Assembly (NCBI RefSeq): GCF_002742385.2
Contig: NZ_MJBI02000003.1
Span: 1-64,000, forward strand
DNA: 64,000 nucleotides
Reading direction: 5' to 3'
Source of the DNA: Macrococcoides goetzii
GTDB taxonomy: Bacteria; Bacillota; Bacilli; Staphylococcales; Staphylococcaceae
The notes below the pieces were generated by a model. The model had not been told where the DNA came from. It ran no database searches and saw nothing but the letters and a program-made list of their open reading frames with translations. How positions within the stretch are numbered: the first letter of the stretch is position 1; every line of letters starts with the position of its first letter. This document shows, piece after piece, positions 10,579 through 20,624 of this stretch. Both the position numbers and the translations under genes were made by a program.

Positions 10579-11174
10579 CGTCTGGCCTCGTTTTGTGTAA
10601 TACTTCTTTCAATAAGCTTTCCAATCATCCATAAAATGAATAAAGCTATAGCTACAATTATACTCTTTTTCGGTTCTCTAACAAAGGAATATATATCATT
10701 ACCGATAAAACTTAATATGAATAGCATTACTGCTTTTCCACTTAAAACAGCGATAAGGTATTGTTTCAATGAGATCGTGCTTAACCCTGCGACAACGTTT
10801 ATTACACTTGATGGTGTGAAAGGAAAACACAATAAAATGAATAACGGCATGACACCTTTTTCATCAATACGTCTAATCAACTTCAAAGTATGGGGGTGTT
10901 TATTAAGATGCCTCAGAAATTTATGTTGCCCATATTTTCTTACTAATAGAAATACGAAATACGCACCACAAAATGCACCCAACCAGGTGATTATAAACCC
11001 CAGAACCAGTCCATATGTATTTACATTAACAACTGCAAATAACGCAATCGGTAATATCGGTAAAAATGCTTCTATAAACGGTAATAAAAAAGCGATGATA
11101 ATACCGAATGATTCAAAAGTATCAAAATATCCTTTGATCGCTTCTTCACTAAAATATTGCATTATAAAATCCAT
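10575..11174 (-). CDS. TVP38/TMEM64-family (DedA-like) membrane protein
   Basis: The 199-residue protein has about five to six hydrophobic segments and the SNARE-associated/VTT-domain pattern, including PFIEAFLPILP near the N-terminus and FPFTPSSVINVVAGLS in the centre. Members are thought to act in lipid flipping or membrane homeostasis; the exact role here is unknown. The ATG at 11174 was preferred over 11192 because AGGTGG precedes it closely. Its stop overlaps the spsA start, giving the transcript TVP38-spsA-spsB, the arrangement also found in Staphylococcus. Confidence 0.82.
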   Translation of the reverse strand: MDFIMQYFSEEAIKGYFDTFESFGIIIAFLLPFIEAFLPILPIALFAVVNVNTYGLVLGFIITWLGAFCGAYFVFLLVRKYGQHKFLRHLNKHPHTLKLIRRIDEKGVMPLFILLCFPFTPSSVINVVAGLSTISLKQYLIAVLSGKAVMLFILSFIGNDIYSFVREPKKSIIVAIALFILWMIGKLIERSITQNEARR

Positions 11175-11224
11175 GACACCACCTACTCTCATCTCATTTT
11201 ATCGAAATTAAAGAAAAAGTGCAT

Positions 11225-11253
11225 TAAAAAAGCTAAGGCAATACGCCTTAGCT
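11225..11253 (-). terminator. Intrinsic terminator of pgi
   Basis: Minus-strand stem AGCTAAGGC/GCCTTAGCT (11231-11252) with a TATTG-like loop and six following T. It lies 17 bases past the pgi stop. Confidence 0.88.
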
Positions 11254-11269
11254 CCATTAGACAACAATA

Positions 11270-12616
11270 TTATTTATTTAAACGCGCTTCAAGTTCAGCC
11301 TTTTTATCTTCAAATCCTGGTTTTCCTAATAACGCAAACATATTTTGTTTATATGCTTCAACACCAGGTTGGTTAAATGGATTCACACCTAATAAATAGC
11401 CGCTCATTGCAACGCTTAATTCGAAGAAATAAACCATATAACCGAATGTAAATGCATCCAGTTGTGGTACTTCAACTACTAAGTTCGGTACACCACCATC
11501 ACTATGCGCTAAAATTGTACCCTGGAATGCTTTCGTATTAACAAAATCTAATGTTTTACCTGCTAAGAAGTTTAATCCATCTAAATCATTATCATCTGCT
11601 TCAATCGTGATATCCGCTCTTGGATTTTGTACTTTCACAACTGTTTCAAAAATATCACGACGACCTTCCTGAACATATTGACCTAATGAATGTAAATCAG
11701 TAGAGAAGTTGGCACTTGATGGATAAATACCTTTAAAGTCTTTACCTTCAGATTCACCGAATAATTGTTTCCACCATTCGTTAAAGTATTGAAGGCTCGG
11801 CTCATAGTTGATTAACATTTCAATTGTATAACCTTTGTTGTAAAGTACATTACGAATAACAGCATATTGATATGCAATATTTTCTTCTAAGTTATCTGAA
11901 CTTAAATCGATACGTGCTTGATCTGCACCTTGCATCATCTCTTCAATATCATGACCACTTGCTGCTATCGGTAATAAGCCTACAGCTGTTAATACTGAGA
12001 AACGTCCTCCAACATCATCAGGTACAACAAATGTCTCATATCCTTCAGTTGTTGCAAGTGATTTTAAAGCGCCTTTAGCTTTGTCAGTCGTCGCATAAAT
12101 TCTAGACTTCGCATCTTCTTTACCGTATTTTTCTTCTAATAATTTCTTAAATACACGGAATGCTACAGCAGGTTCTGTTGTAGTTCCTGATTTTGAGATA
12201 ACGTTAACTGAGAATTCTTTATCTTTTACATATTCGATTAAGTCGCTTAAATAAGAAGAAGATAATTGGTGCCCTGCAAAGATGATTTGAGGTTTACCTT
12301 GTTCAGTTTTTAAATGATCAAACGATTTGTTTAACATTTCAATCGCTGCACGCGCTCCTAAATAAGAGCCGCCGATACCGATAACTACCAGCACTTCACT
12401 ATCAGACTGAATCTTTTTCGCTGCTGCCTGAATGCGTGCAAACTCTTCTTTATCATAATCTTTAGGTAAGTTTACCCATCCTAGAAAGTCGCTACCTGCA
12501 CCTGTTCCATCATGAATTGTGCTATGTACATTCTTAACGATCGACTTCATTTGCTCTAATTCGTGCTGACCAAAAAAAGTTTCAGCTGTGCTGTAATCAA
12601 ATTTAATATGTGTCAT
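11270..12616 (-). CDS. pgi: Glucose-6-phosphate isomerase
   Basis: Pgi interconverts glucose-6-phosphate and fructose-6-phosphate in glycolysis and gluconeogenesis. The 448-residue product contains the family blocks [45 protein letters not shown] and a C-terminal lysine region, [14 protein letters not shown]. The start ATG at 12616 gives MTHIKFDY, matching the usual N-terminus, with AGGAGG seven bases upstream. An adjacent ATG (12619) and a GTG (12643) are less well placed. It is monocistronic, with its own terminator and a candidate cre site about 75 bases upstream. Confidence 0.97.
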   Translation of the reverse strand: MTHIKFDYSTAETFFGQHELEQMKSIVKNVHSTIHDGTGAGSDFLGWVNLPKDYDKEEFARIQAAAKKIQSDSEVLVVIGIGGSYLGARAAIEMLNKSFDHLKTEQGKPQIIFAGHQLSSSYLSDLIEYVKDKEFSVNVISKSGTTTEPAVAFRVFKKLLEEKYGKEDAKSRIYATTDKAKGALKSLATTEGYETFVVPDDVGGRFSVLTAVGLLPIAASGHDIEEMMQGADQARIDLSSDNLEENIAYQYAVIRNVLYNKGYTIEMLINYEPSLQYFNEWWKQLFGESEGKDFKGIYPSSANFSTDLHSLGQYVQEGRRDIFETVVKVQNPRADITIEADDNDLDGLNFLAGKTLDFVNTKAFQGTILAHSDGGVPNLVVEVPQLDAFTFGYMVYFFELSVAMSGYLLGVNPFNQPGVEAYKQNMFALLGKPGFEDKKAELEARLNK

Positions 12617-12689
12617 CATAAATCCTCCTGTTTGTAATTTCACATTTATTGTACTCTATCCAAACATACATCTCAATGGAATCGCATTT

Positions 12690-12703
12690 TGTAAGCGTAT
12701 ACA
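12690..12703. promoter_or_regulatory. Candidate cre (CcpA) site between pgi and argG
   Basis: TGTAAGCGTATACA matches the cre consensus TGWAARCGYTWNCW at all but one base (A for T at position 10). It lies about 75 bases upstream of pgi and 207 bases upstream of argG. CcpA control of argGH is known in staphylococci; that this site mediates it is an inference. Confidence 0.5.
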
Positions 12704-12812
12704 TATTTATAATATTTAATTTTTTATGACATTTGATTTTTTCATAGAATACTTGCTATAGAGCGCTTAAATAATAATTAAATAAAATTATTATTCTATA
12801 TTTATGCACTTT

Positions 12813-12855
12813 TATGAATAAAAAACTTGAATTCAATTTTCTATTCTGCTATCTT
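12813..12855 (+). promoter_or_regulatory. argG promoter with ARG-box-like sequence
   Basis: A sigma-A promoter is visible: TTGAAT at 12827-12832, a 17-base spacer, and TATCTT at 12850-12855. Just upstream and overlapping, TATGAATAAAAA (12813-12824) followed by TTGAATTCAA resembles the AT-rich ArgR/AhrC operator half-sites. The rest of the 293-base pgi-argG gap holds the cre-like site but no other structure I can see. Confidence 0.5.
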
Positions 12856-12909
12856 TAATTGTATCTTAATTCATAATAATAAATATTTATTACAAAGGGG
12901 TTTTTATTT

Positions 12910-14115
12910 ATGACAAAAGAAAAAGTTGTACTCGCATACTCAGGTGGTTTAGATACTAGTGTTGCTATTCAATGGCTTATTGAAAAAGGATATGATGTCA
13001 TCGCTTGTTGTCTAGACGTTGGGGAAGGTAAAGATCTTCAGACTGTAAAAGAAAAAGCGCTTACAGTTGGAGCAATTGAATCCATTATGTTAGACCAGGT
13101 AGAAGTTTATGCACAAGATTATTTAAGTTATGCGATTAAAGGTAATACTTTATATGAAAATACATATCCTTTAATTTCTGCCCTTAGCCGACCACTTATC
13201 GCTAAAGAACTTGTAAAAGTTGCACATCAGTTCGATGCCCAATATATCGCACATGGATGTACAGGAAAAGGAAATGATCAGGTACGTTTCGAGGTTGCAA
13301 TCCATAGTTTAGATCCGAGTATAAAGACGTTAGCACCAGTTCGTGATTGGGGATTTAGTCGTGAAGAAGAAATTGAATACGCTAAAGTTCATAACATCCC
13401 GATTCCAATCAATCTTGATTCACCGTATTCTATAGATCAAAATTTATGGGGAAGAAGTAATGAATGTGGCATTTTAGAAAATCCATATATAGAACCACCA
13501 GAAGATGCATACGAATTAACAAAGTCACCCGTTGAAGCTCAAGACAATCCAGTTTATCTCGAAATTACGTTTAAAGACGGACTGCCAACTGCAATCGATG
13601 GTGAAACATTACCGCTGCATACATTGATTAAACAACTGAATAAAATCGGTGGGGAACACGGCGTCGGTAGAATTGATCATGTTGAAAATAGACTTGTCGG
13701 TATTAAATCACGTGAAGTGTATGAAGCACCTGGCGCTATGATTATTATTAATGCCCATCAGGCTTTAGAAACGATAACGCTTACGAAAGATGTGCAACAC
13801 TTCAAACCATATGTGGAACAACAATTTGCAAATCTCATCTATAATGGACTTTACTTCTCTCCATTATCAGATCATATTAGAAATATGCTGAATGACATGC
13901 AGCAATATGTAAATGGAAAAGTTAAAGTTAAACTGTATAAAGGTAATATTACTGTTGTTGGACGTACAAGTGATAACTCATTATATAATGAGAAACTTGC
14001 AACATATACGAAAGAAGATGCGTTTAATCAACAAGCAAGTGTCGGCTTTATTGAAATATACGAATTACCTACAAAATTAGCAACAGAAGTTTACAGAGGT
14101 GATTTTAATGAGTGA
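12910..14115 (+). CDS. argG: Argininosuccinate synthase
   Basis: ArgG condenses citrulline and aspartate with ATP to argininosuccinate, the penultimate step of arginine synthesis. The 401-residue protein begins [12 protein letters not shown], the N-type ATP pyrophosphatase loop. It has [15 protein letters not shown] and the citrulline/aspartate contact region [13 protein letters not shown]. The ATG at 12910 follows AAAGGGG. argH starts within its last codons, so the two are cotranslated. No argF, argB, argJ or argC lies in the window. Confidence 0.97.
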   Translation: MTKEKVVLAYSGGLDTSVAIQWLIEKGYDVIACCLDVGEGKDLQTVKEKALTVGAIESIMLDQVEVYAQDYLSYAIKGNTLYENTYPLISALSRPLIAKELVKVAHQFDAQYIAHGCTGKGNDQVRFEVAIHSLDPSIKTLAPVRDWGFSREEEIEYAKVHNIPIPINLDSPYSIDQNLWGRSNECGILENPYIEPPEDAYELTKSPVEAQDNPVYLEITFKDGLPTAIDGETLPLHTLIKQLNKIGGEHGVGRIDHVENRLVGIKSREVYEAPGAMIIINAHQALETITLTKDVQHFKPYVEQQFANLIYNGLYFSPLSDHIRNMLNDMQQYVNGKVKVKLYKGNITVVGRTSDNSLYNEKLATYTKEDAFNQQASVGFIEIYELPTKLATEVYRGDFNE

Positions 14116-15484
14116 TGCATTATGGGGAGGACGCTTTGAAGCATCCATGGATGCGCTCGTTGAGAAATTCAATCAGTCTATCGATGTTGATCAGACTCTA
14201 TTTTATGAAGATATTGAAGGCAGTATTGCTCATGTGACAATGCTTGGGGATTGTAATATCTTATCACATGATGAAACGAAGCAAATTAAAGAAGGTCTCG
14301 AATCACTTAAGCTAGATCATCAAAACAATGCACTTACTTTTTCATCGAAGTATGAAGATATACACTTGAATATAGAACATCTGTTGACTGAAAAAATTGG
14401 ATCAGTTGCTGGAAAACTGCATACTGGGCGTTCACGTAATGATCAGGTGGCGACAGATATGCATTTATATACCGTGAAAAAAGTAAAGTTAATGATTGAA
14501 GCAATAACGAAACTTCAGAATAGTATTATTCATATTGCAGAAGATAATATCGAAGTCATTATACCAGGCTATACGCATCTACAACGTGCACAACCGATAC
14601 TATTATCACATCATTTAATGAGTTATTTCTGGATGTTACAACGTGATAAGGAAAGATTAGAGGAAAGTCTATCACGTATTAATGTATCGCCGCTTGGTTC
14701 GGGTGCATTAGCAGGAACTACTTATCCAATCAATCAGCAACAGACTGCTGAACGATTAAACTTTGATCACATTTACCCAAATAGTATTGATGCAGTAAGT
14801 GATCGAGATTATATTCTTGAGACAATGAACAATATCAATCTCATCATGATGCATCTATCCAGATTATCAGAAGAAATCATCATTTGGTGTTCTCATGAAT
14901 TTAACTTTATTACGTTGAGTGATGCTTATTCTACAGGATCATCAATTATGCCTCAAAAGAAAAATCCTGATATGGCAGAACTCGTACGTGGAAAATCTGG
15001 AACAGTCGCTGGCAATTATATCGGTATGCTAATGACACTTAAATCATTACCCCTTGCCTATAATAAAGATTTACAGGAAGATAAGAAATCATTCTTTGAC
15101 TCAATCGAGACTTGTTTAGATAGTTTAACAATCTATAGCGGCATGATTGATACAATGCAAATTAATAAAGATACTATTTCAAAAACGCTTGAACAAGACT
15201 TTTCAAATGCAACTGAACTTGCGGATTACCTCGTAAGTTTCGGAATTCCATTTAGAGAAGCACACGCTATTACAGGTAAACTCGTCGCTGAATGTATAAA
15301 AGAGAACATATATTTAAAAGATGTTTCGTTAGAAAGATACAAAGCAATTCATCCTGAAATTAATGATGAAATTTATATAATATTAGCTCCAAAATCTGCC
15401 GTTGAACGAAGAACAAATTATAACGGTACGAGCACGCAATCAGTATTAGCACAAATAGAACAAGGCAAGTCTAAGTTAAATTAG
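14108..15484 (+). CDS. argH: Argininosuccinate lyase
   Basis: ArgH splits argininosuccinate into arginine and fumarate. The 458-residue protein belongs to the fumarase/aspartase superfamily, shown by [25 protein letters not shown]-like [12 protein letters not shown], and the catalytic serine loop [12 protein letters not shown]. The ATG at 14108 (MSDALWGG) was chosen over an in-frame GTG at 14099 because AGAGGTG is well spaced from it and the family starts near this residue. It overlaps argG by 8 bases and ends inside a terminator stem. Confidence 0.97.
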   Translation: MSDALWGGRFEASMDALVEKFNQSIDVDQTLFYEDIEGSIAHVTMLGDCNILSHDETKQIKEGLESLKLDHQNNALTFSSKYEDIHLNIEHLLTEKIGSVAGKLHTGRSRNDQVATDMHLYTVKKVKLMIEAITKLQNSIIHIAEDNIEVIIPGYTHLQRAQPILLSHHLMSYFWMLQRDKERLEESLSRINVSPLGSGALAGTTYPINQQQTAERLNFDHIYPNSIDAVSDRDYILETMNNINLIMMHLSRLSEEIIIWCSHEFNFITLSDAYSTGSSIMPQKKNPDMAELVRGKSGTVAGNYIGMLMTLKSLPLAYNKDLQEDKKSFFDSIETCLDSLTIYSGMIDTMQINKDTISKTLEQDFSNATELADYLVSFGIPFREAHAITGKLVAECIKENIYLKDVSLERYKAIHPEINDEIYIILAPKSAVERRTNYNGTSTQSVLAQIEQGKSKLN

Positions 15485-15502
15485 ACTCGCCTTGTTTTTA
15501 TT
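15459..15502. terminator. Bidirectional terminator shared by argH and glpQ
   Basis: Long stem AACAAGGCAAGTCTAA.../...TTAGACTcGCCTTGTT (15459-15496) followed by TTTATTTTT on the plus strand and flanked by A-rich sequence on the other side. The argH stop codon lies inside the loop region and the glpQ stop touches the 3' arm, so it serves both convergent genes. Confidence 0.85.
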
Positions 15503-16370
15503 TTTCATTAGAAATACGTTCGTAAACGTCCGGGTAATTTGTGAATACACCATCGACACCATAATCATTTAAACGTCTCATATCTTCTTCTTTATTAACT
15601 GTATAAGGATGTATTTCAAAACCAATTGATTTTAGTAATGCTGTATTTTCTTTCGTTAAGTCCTGAAAGCTTGGACCAAAGCCATCAGCATATGTTTTAA
15701 TTTGACGTAATGTTGCTTCTGTTGCTGAAGACATAAATCCTTTACTTGTTAATTGTACTAAAGGAACATCTGAATTGAGTTGATGCATTTTTAATAAACT
15801 CTCGTTTGAGAATGATTGTACTAAAACATGTCCTTGTTTTAAACGCCCTTCTTTAAGTAAACCATGTTGATCTAGCACTGCTAATAAAGCTTCTTCCATT
15901 CCAGGGTATACGTCCGGTGACTTCGTTTCAATATAGTAATTAGCATTTTTCCCGTATCTACTGATCACTTCATCCAATGTTGGTACTTGAGCGCCAACAT
16001 ATGCTTCATTTGCATACTCAGGATACTTTTCATTAAACCATGAGCCAGCATCTAGTTGTTTAATTTCAGCTAATGTATGGTCTTTAACTAAACCTGTACC
16101 GTTTGTCGTACGATCTAACTTTTCATCATGCAATGCAATTAAATGACCATCTTTCGTCATTTGTAAATCAACCTCAATATAATCTGCACCAATTTCATAA
16201 TGCCCCTTGTCATATGCAAAGAACGTGTGTTCAGGTGCGTAACCACTAGCTCCACGATGTGCAACATTCATAAATTCTTCGTGTTTCAACGTTTTTGCAT
16301 TGACTGAAAGTGGTGTAGTTAAGGTAATACCTAATAAAGTAGCAATGATTATTCGATTTGTTTTTCTCAT
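15498..16370 (-). CDS. glpQ: Secreted glycerophosphodiester phosphodiesterase
   Basis: GlpQ-type enzymes release glycerol-3-phosphate from glycerophosphodiesters, and in staphylococci help recover phosphate and glycerol from lipid or teichoic acid debris. The 290-residue protein has an N-terminal signal peptide (basic MRKTNR, hydrophobic core, cleavage near SVNAKT at about residue 26). The GDPD motif HRGASGYAPEHT is followed by the metal ligands in YIEVDLQMTKDG and LHDEKLDRTTNGTG. The start ATG at 16370 follows CGGAGG. The position between argH and gudB is conserved in Staphylococcus. Confidence 0.93.
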   Translation of the reverse strand: MRKTNRIIIATLLGITLTTPLSVNAKTLKHEEFMNVAHRGASGYAPEHTFFAYDKGHYEIGADYIEVDLQMTKDGHLIALHDEKLDRTTNGTGLVKDHTLAEIKQLDAGSWFNEKYPEYANEAYVGAQVPTLDEVISRYGKNANYYIETKSPDVYPGMEEALLAVLDQHGLLKEGRLKQGHVLVQSFSNESLLKMHQLNSDVPLVQLTSKGFMSSATEATLRQIKTYADGFGPSFQDLTKENTALLKSIGFEIHPYTVNKEEDMRRLNDYGVDGVFTNYPDVYERISNEK

Positions 16371-16493
16371 TGTATAACCTCCGCAAATTTAATTAATGTA
16401 ACAAATAAATTTTAATAGAAGTTAAGCAATAAATGTGAATTAAGAAATAAACTTTAGAATTTTTACATTTAACTTACAAAATTAATCAAAAAA

Positions 16494-16527
16494 ACTAAAA
16501 AAAAAGAAAGCCTATATTAGGCTTTCA
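16494..16527 (-). terminator. Intrinsic terminator of the alcohol dehydrogenase gene
   Basis: Minus-strand stem GAAAGCCTA/TAGGCTTTC (16506-16526, loop ATA) followed by a long T-run. It lies six bases past the stop. The remaining 120 bases before glpQ are AT-rich without visible motifs. Confidence 0.88.
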
Positions 16528-16532
16528 AAGAT

Positions 16533-17693
16533 TTATAATGCGGCGTGATAAATTGCCATAATATCTTCTTTTTGAAGTTTATAGAAGTTACCGTAAGGTC
16601 CATAGATTAAAGTTTTCTCTGCAAATACTTCTAAGTCTTCTTCTTTTACGCCAACTTCGGATAATTTCGTTGGTGCACCAAGAGAAGTCCAGAAATTAGA
16701 AATCGCATCAATTCCGAAATTAATTTTCTCTTCATCAGATAAACTACTATCGACATCAAATACATCCTCAGCAAACTTAATGAATCGCGCTGGAGATTTC
16801 TTGCTCACATAACGCATCCATTCTGGGAAGATAATTGCTAATCCGACACCGTGTGGGATGTCATATACAGCACTAACTGCATGCTCTAAATTATGTGTCG
16901 CCCAGTCCCCAGCATATCCTAATCGCATGAAACCATTTAATGCAACTGTAGCGCCAAGCATTGTTGTCTCACGTGCTTCGTAGTTTTCAGGTTGTTCCAT
17001 TGCTACAGGACCAGCTTTCATGATTGCTTTCATTACCCCACTGATCATCGCATCTCCAATTTCAGTATTTGATGCTTCATTGAAATATTGCTCCAATAAA
17101 TGACTCATACTATCGATAATACCATTGGCTGTCTGATTTTTAGGTAATGTATATAGTAATTCTGGATTTAACAAGCTAAATTTAGGAAATACAAGTGGAG
17201 AACCCCAACCAAGTTTTTCATTTGTTTCCCAGTTCGTAATTACACTACCTGAATTCATTTCTGAACCAGTAGCTGAGATTGTAAGAATCGTTCCAAAAGG
17301 AACTGCACTTTCAACAGTTGCCTTTCTTGTAACGATATCCCACGGATCAACATCACTTGTTGAAGCAGCAGAGATTAACTTAGTACCGTCAATAACTGAA
17401 CCCCCACCTATTGCAACAATAAAGTCAATATTGTTATCTTTTACTGCCTGCACACCTTTTTTTACAGTTGAAAGACGTGGATTTGGTTCAATACCAGCAA
17501 GTTCAAACACATTGTAGCCTTCTAATAATTTGATAACACGATCATAAAGACCTGTTTTCTTAATGCTACCTCCACCATATGTTAATAAGATGTTCTTACC
17601 CTCAGTATATTTTTCAATCATTTGTGGTAATTGGTCAGTACTCTCTTTACCAAAGACTAAAGTCGTTGGATTTTGAAATGTAAAATCGTTCAT
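16533..17693 (-). CDS. Iron-containing alcohol dehydrogenase (butanol-dehydrogenase type)
   Basis: The 386-residue protein belongs to the group III iron-type alcohol dehydrogenases, close to NADH-dependent butanol dehydrogenase YugJ/BdhA. Visible are the nucleotide loop VAIGGGSVIDGTKLIS, GTGSE-like SATGSEMNSGSV, and the metal-binding histidines in SMSHLLEQYF and HNLEHAVSAVYDIPHGVGLA. Such enzymes reduce aldehydes with NAD(P)H during fermentation or detoxification; the substrate here is unknown. The ATG at 17693 follows AAGGAG. A 41-bp tandem palindrome array lies between this gene and gudB. Confidence 0.88.
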   Translation of the reverse strand: MNDFTFQNPTTLVFGKESTDQLPQMIEKYTEGKNILLTYGGGSIKKTGLYDRVIKLLEGYNVFELAGIEPNPRLSTVKKGVQAVKDNNIDFIVAIGGGSVIDGTKLISAASTSDVDPWDIVTRKATVESAVPFGTILTISATGSEMNSGSVITNWETNEKLGWGSPLVFPKFSLLNPELLYTLPKNQTANGIIDSMSHLLEQYFNEASNTEIGDAMISGVMKAIMKAGPVAMEQPENYEARETTMLGATVALNGFMRLGYAGDWATHNLEHAVSAVYDIPHGVGLAIIFPEWMRYVSKKSPARFIKFAEDVFDVDSSLSDEEKINFGIDAISNFWTSLGAPTKLSEVGVKEEDLEVFAEKTLIYGPYGNFYKLQKEDIMAIYHAAL

Positions 17694-17796
17694 TTTTTAT
17701 AATCTCCTTTCTATTTGTGTTTATTGTATTAGAAATATTCGATTTTTGGTATTTATTCGACTTAAATATGAATCATTACATAGAATATCAACTTTT

Positions 17797-17942
17797 GAAA
17801 TTGGTGATCCCCCAATTTCAGTCCACTTTTGCCATTCGAAATTGGTGATTCCCCAATTTCAGACTACTTTTGACTTTCGAAATTGGTGATTCCCCAATTT
17901 CAGACTACTTTTGACTTTCGAAATTGGTGATTCCCCAATTTC
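17797..17942. repeat. 41-bp tandem repeat, four palindromic copies
   Basis: Four copies of a 23-nt imperfect palindrome start at 17797, 17838, 17879 and 17920, an exact 41-bp period. Each has arms GAAATTGG and CCAATTTC around a 7-base centre, TGATTCC (TGATCCC in the first copy). The 18-base linkers are nearly identical (AGACTACTTTTGACTTTC in the last two). It fills most of the 300-base gap between the gudB stop and adh start. Function unknown; each copy could form a hairpin or bind a dimeric protein. Confidence 0.93.
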
Positions 17943-17953
17943 AGAACATATTA

Positions 17954-17987
17954 ATAAAAAAGACACACCCATAAAAGAGTGTGTCTC
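17954..17987 (-). terminator. Intrinsic terminator of gudB
   Basis: Minus-strand stem AGACACAC/GTGTGTCT (17961-17986) with an A/T-rich loop and a following T-run (17956-17960). It lies seven bases past the gudB stop. Confidence 0.85.
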
Positions 17988-17994
17988 AATAATC

Positions 17995-19242
17995 TTATGC
18001 CCATCCACGGTAACGTGCAGCTTCTGCTGTACGTTTAATACCTACGATGTATGCTGCTAAACGCATATCTACTTTTCTAGCTTCTGCTATTGAATAAACA
18101 TTATCAAACGCTTTAACTAATTTTTCACGTAATTTTTCATTTACTTCTTCTTCTGTCCAGTAGTAACCTTGGTTATTTTGTACCCACTCGAAGTAAGATA
18201 CAGTAACACCACCAGCACTTGCTAAAACATCTGGTACAAGTAAGATGCCACGTTCAGTTAATATTTTAGTTGCTTCTGGTGTAGTTGGACCATTTGCTGC
18301 TTCAACTACGATTTCAGCTTTAATATCATGTGCGTTATCTTTCGTAATTTGGTTAGAGATTGCTGCTGGTACTAAAATATCACAATCTAACTCAAATAAT
18401 TCTTTGTTTGTAATTGTATCTTCAAAAAGGTTCGTTACAGTACCGAAGCTGTCACGACGGTCTAATAAATAGTCGATATCTAATCCATTTGGATCATGTA
18501 ATGCACCATGTGCATCAGAGATACCTACAACTTTAGCACCCATGTCATATAAGAATTTCGCTAAAAAGCTTCCTGCATTACCGAAACCTTGTATAACAAC
18601 ACGTGAGCCTTCAATTTGTTTTCCACGACGTTTCGCCGCTTCTTCAATCGCAATTACAACACCTAATGCAGTAGAACGATCACGTCCTTGTGATCCACCT
18701 AATACAATCGGTTTACCTGTAATAAATCCTGGAGAGTTGAATGCATCCATCATGCTATATTCATCCATCATCCAAGCCATGATTTGTGAGTTTGTAAATA
18801 CATCCGGTGCAGGAATATCTTTTGTTGGTCCAACAATTTGAGAAATTGCACGTACATAGCCACGTGATAAACGTTCTACTTCGTGAATACTCATTTGACG
18901 TGGGTCACAAACGATTCCACCTTTACCACCACCATATGGTAGATCAACGATACCGCATTTTAAAGTCATCCACATTGATAAAGCTTTAACTTCATCTTCG
19001 TCAACATCTGGATGGAAACGAACGCCACCTTTAGTAGGTCCTACTGCATCGTTATGTTGTGCACGGTAACCTGTAAAAGTTTTTACTGTTCCATCATCCA
19101 TCTTAACTGGAATACGCACTGTTAATAAACGTAAAGGTTCTTTAACTAGATCGTACATTCCTTCATCGAAACCAAGTTTATCCAATGCTTCATGAATTAT
19201 ATTTTGTGTAGATGATACTAAACTTGTAGTGTTTTCTGACAT
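17995..19242 (-). CDS. gudB: NAD-specific glutamate dehydrogenase
   Basis: GudB oxidises glutamate to 2-oxoglutarate and ammonia, feeding amino-acid carbon into the TCA cycle. The 415-residue protein has the substrate lysine region GGVRFHPDV and MWMTLKCGIVDLPYGGGKGGI, the catalytic PAPDVFTNSQIMAWM, and the nucleotide fold VVIQGFGNAGSF. The ATG at 19242 (MSENTTSLV) agrees with the S. aureus N-terminus and has AGAGGGCG upstream; an ATG at 19278 is too far out. It follows rocD by 92 bases and has a candidate cre site upstream. Confidence 0.96.
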   Translation of the reverse strand: MSENTTSLVSSTQNIIHEALDKLGFDEGMYDLVKEPLRLLTVRIPVKMDDGTVKTFTGYRAQHNDAVGPTKGGVRFHPDVDEDEVKALSMWMTLKCGIVDLPYGGGKGGIVCDPRQMSIHEVERLSRGYVRAISQIVGPTKDIPAPDVFTNSQIMAWMMDEYSMMDAFNSPGFITGKPIVLGGSQGRDRSTALGVVIAIEEAAKRRGKQIEGSRVVIQGFGNAGSFLAKFLYDMGAKVVGISDAHGALHDPNGLDIDYLLDRRDSFGTVTNLFEDTITNKELFELDCDILVPAAISNQITKDNAHDIKAEIVVEAANGPTTPEATKILTERGILLVPDVLASAGGVTVSYFEWVQNNQGYYWTEEEVNEKLREKLVKAFDNVYSIAEARKVDMRLAAYIVGIKRTAEAARYRGWA

Positions 19243-19319
19243 GTTATTCGCCCTCTTTTTCATTCTTAAGTACTTCAATTTTTATTGTAACATATTTAAA
19301 ATCTTTTAAAAGCCCTTTT

Positions 19320-19333
19320 TGAAAACGCTACCA
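19320..19333. promoter_or_regulatory. Candidate cre (CcpA) site upstream of gudB
   Basis: TGAAAACGCTACCA matches the cre consensus TGWAARCGYTWNCW at every position. It lies immediately after the rocD stop and about 80 bases before the gudB start. Carbon catabolite repression of gudB and rocD is known in staphylococci, so CcpA control here is likely. Confidence 0.62.
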
Positions 19334-19334
19334 T

Positions 19335-20528
19335 TTATTTTTCGAATACAGATTTTACTTTTTCAATCGCCCAATCTAAATCTTCTTGAGAAATGATTAA
19401 TGGTGGCGCAAAACGAATTACAGTATCATGTGTTTCTTTACATAATAAACCTAATTCTTTTAATTGTTCACAATATGGACGTGCATTTTCAGTTAATTCA
19501 ACACCGATAAATAATCCTTTACCACGAACTTCTTTAATAATTGGATTGTCGATTTCTTTTAATTTAGATTGGAAGTATTCCCCTAATTCTAAAGAACGTT
19601 CAGATAACTTCTCATCTACCAGAACATCTAAAGCTGCCATTGAAACTGCACAAGCTAATGGGTTACCACCGAATGTAGAACCGTGACTTCCTGCATTGAA
19701 TACTTCTAGAATTTCTTTATCTGCTAATACACATGAGATAGGGAATACTCCGCCACCTAATGCTTTACCTAAAATATACATGTCTGGCACTACGTTATCC
19801 CAATCAGTAGCAAACATTTTACCAGAACGTCCAAGACCAGCTTGAATTTCATCAGCGATAAATAATACATTGTTTTCAGTACAAAGATCACGAACTTCTT
19901 TTAAGAATCCGTCTTTTGGAATATTGATTCCTGCTTCACCTTGAATTGGCTCAAGTAATACTGCAGCTGTATTAGGTGTAATTGCTGCTTTGATTTGCTC
20001 AATATCACCAAATTCAACTAATTTGAATCCACCTAATAATGGACCGTATCCACGTTGATATTCTGCTTCACTTGATAAAGATACTGCAGCCATCGTACGA
20101 CCATGGAAATTACCTTTCATTGCGATAATTTCAGCTTGATCCTTCGCTACACCTTTAACATCATATGCCCAGCGACGTGCTGCTTTAATCGCAGTTTCAA
20201 CCGCTTCAGCACCAGTATTCATAGGCAATACCATTTCTTTACCAGCAAGCTTACAAATCTTTTCATACCAAGGCCCTAATTGATCACTGTGGAATGCACG
20301 AGACGTTAAAGTAACACGGTCTGCCTGGTCTTTTAAAGCTTGAATAATTTTAGGATGACGGTGCCCTTGGTTAACTGCTGAATAAGCAGATAACATATCC
20401 ATGTACTTATTCCCTTCAGGATCCTTTACCCATACTCCTTCAGCTTCAGAGATAACGATCGGAAGTGGGTGATAGTTTGGTGCACCATAATGATTTGTAA
20501 TTTCAATGATATCTTGTGATTTAGTCAT
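19335..20528 (-). CDS. rocD: Ornithine aminotransferase
   Basis: RocD moves the delta-amino group of ornithine to 2-oxoglutarate, giving glutamate semialdehyde (pyrroline-5-carboxylate) and glutamate. The 397-residue class III PLP enzyme shows [32 protein letters not shown], the PLP contact [14 protein letters not shown], and the Schiff-base lysine in [13 protein letters not shown]. The ATG at 20528 follows GGAGAATAATA. It sits between rocA and gudB, so ornithine can be taken to 2-oxoglutarate by three adjacent genes. Confidence 0.95.
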   Translation of the reverse strand: MTKSQDIIEITNHYGAPNYHPLPIVISEAEGVWVKDPEGNKYMDMLSAYSAVNQGHRHPKIIQALKDQADRVTLTSRAFHSDQLGPWYEKICKLAGKEMVLPMNTGAEAVETAIKAARRWAYDVKGVAKDQAEIIAMKGNFHGRTMAAVSLSSEAEYQRGYGPLLGGFKLVEFGDIEQIKAAITPNTAAVLLEPIQGEAGINIPKDGFLKEVRDLCTENNVLFIADEIQAGLGRSGKMFATDWDNVVPDMYILGKALGGGVFPISCVLADKEILEVFNAGSHGSTFGGNPLACAVSMAALDVLVDEKLSERSLELGEYFQSKLKEIDNPIIKEVRGKGLFIGVELTENARPYCEQLKELGLLCKETHDTVIRFAPPLIISQEDLDWAIEKVKSVFEK

Positions 20529-20544
20529 TATTATTCTCCTTTTT

Positions 20545-20576
20545 TAGAAAAGCAGTAGTGCCTTGCACTACTGCTA
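20545..20576 (-). terminator. Intrinsic terminator between rocA and rocD
   Basis: Minus-strand stem AGCAGTAGTG/CACTACTGCT (20551-20575, five-base loop) followed by TTTTCTAAAAAAGG. The T-run is short and interrupted, so it may only attenuate transcription into rocD. Confidence 0.7.
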
Positions 20577-20624
20577 TATTTATTTGATTATTTTATTTTC
20601 ATTTATTTATGAAACAAGTGATTC

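Noticed and set aside
10636-11211. A 191-residue frame on the plus strand
   Set aside because: It is antisense to the TVP38-family membrane gene, has no ribosome site and an implausible composition.
17797-17942. CRISPR-like array of four 23-nt repeats
   Set aside because: The 18-nt linkers between repeats are nearly identical to each other, so they are not unique spacers, and no cas gene is nearby. It is a simple 41-bp tandem repeat.
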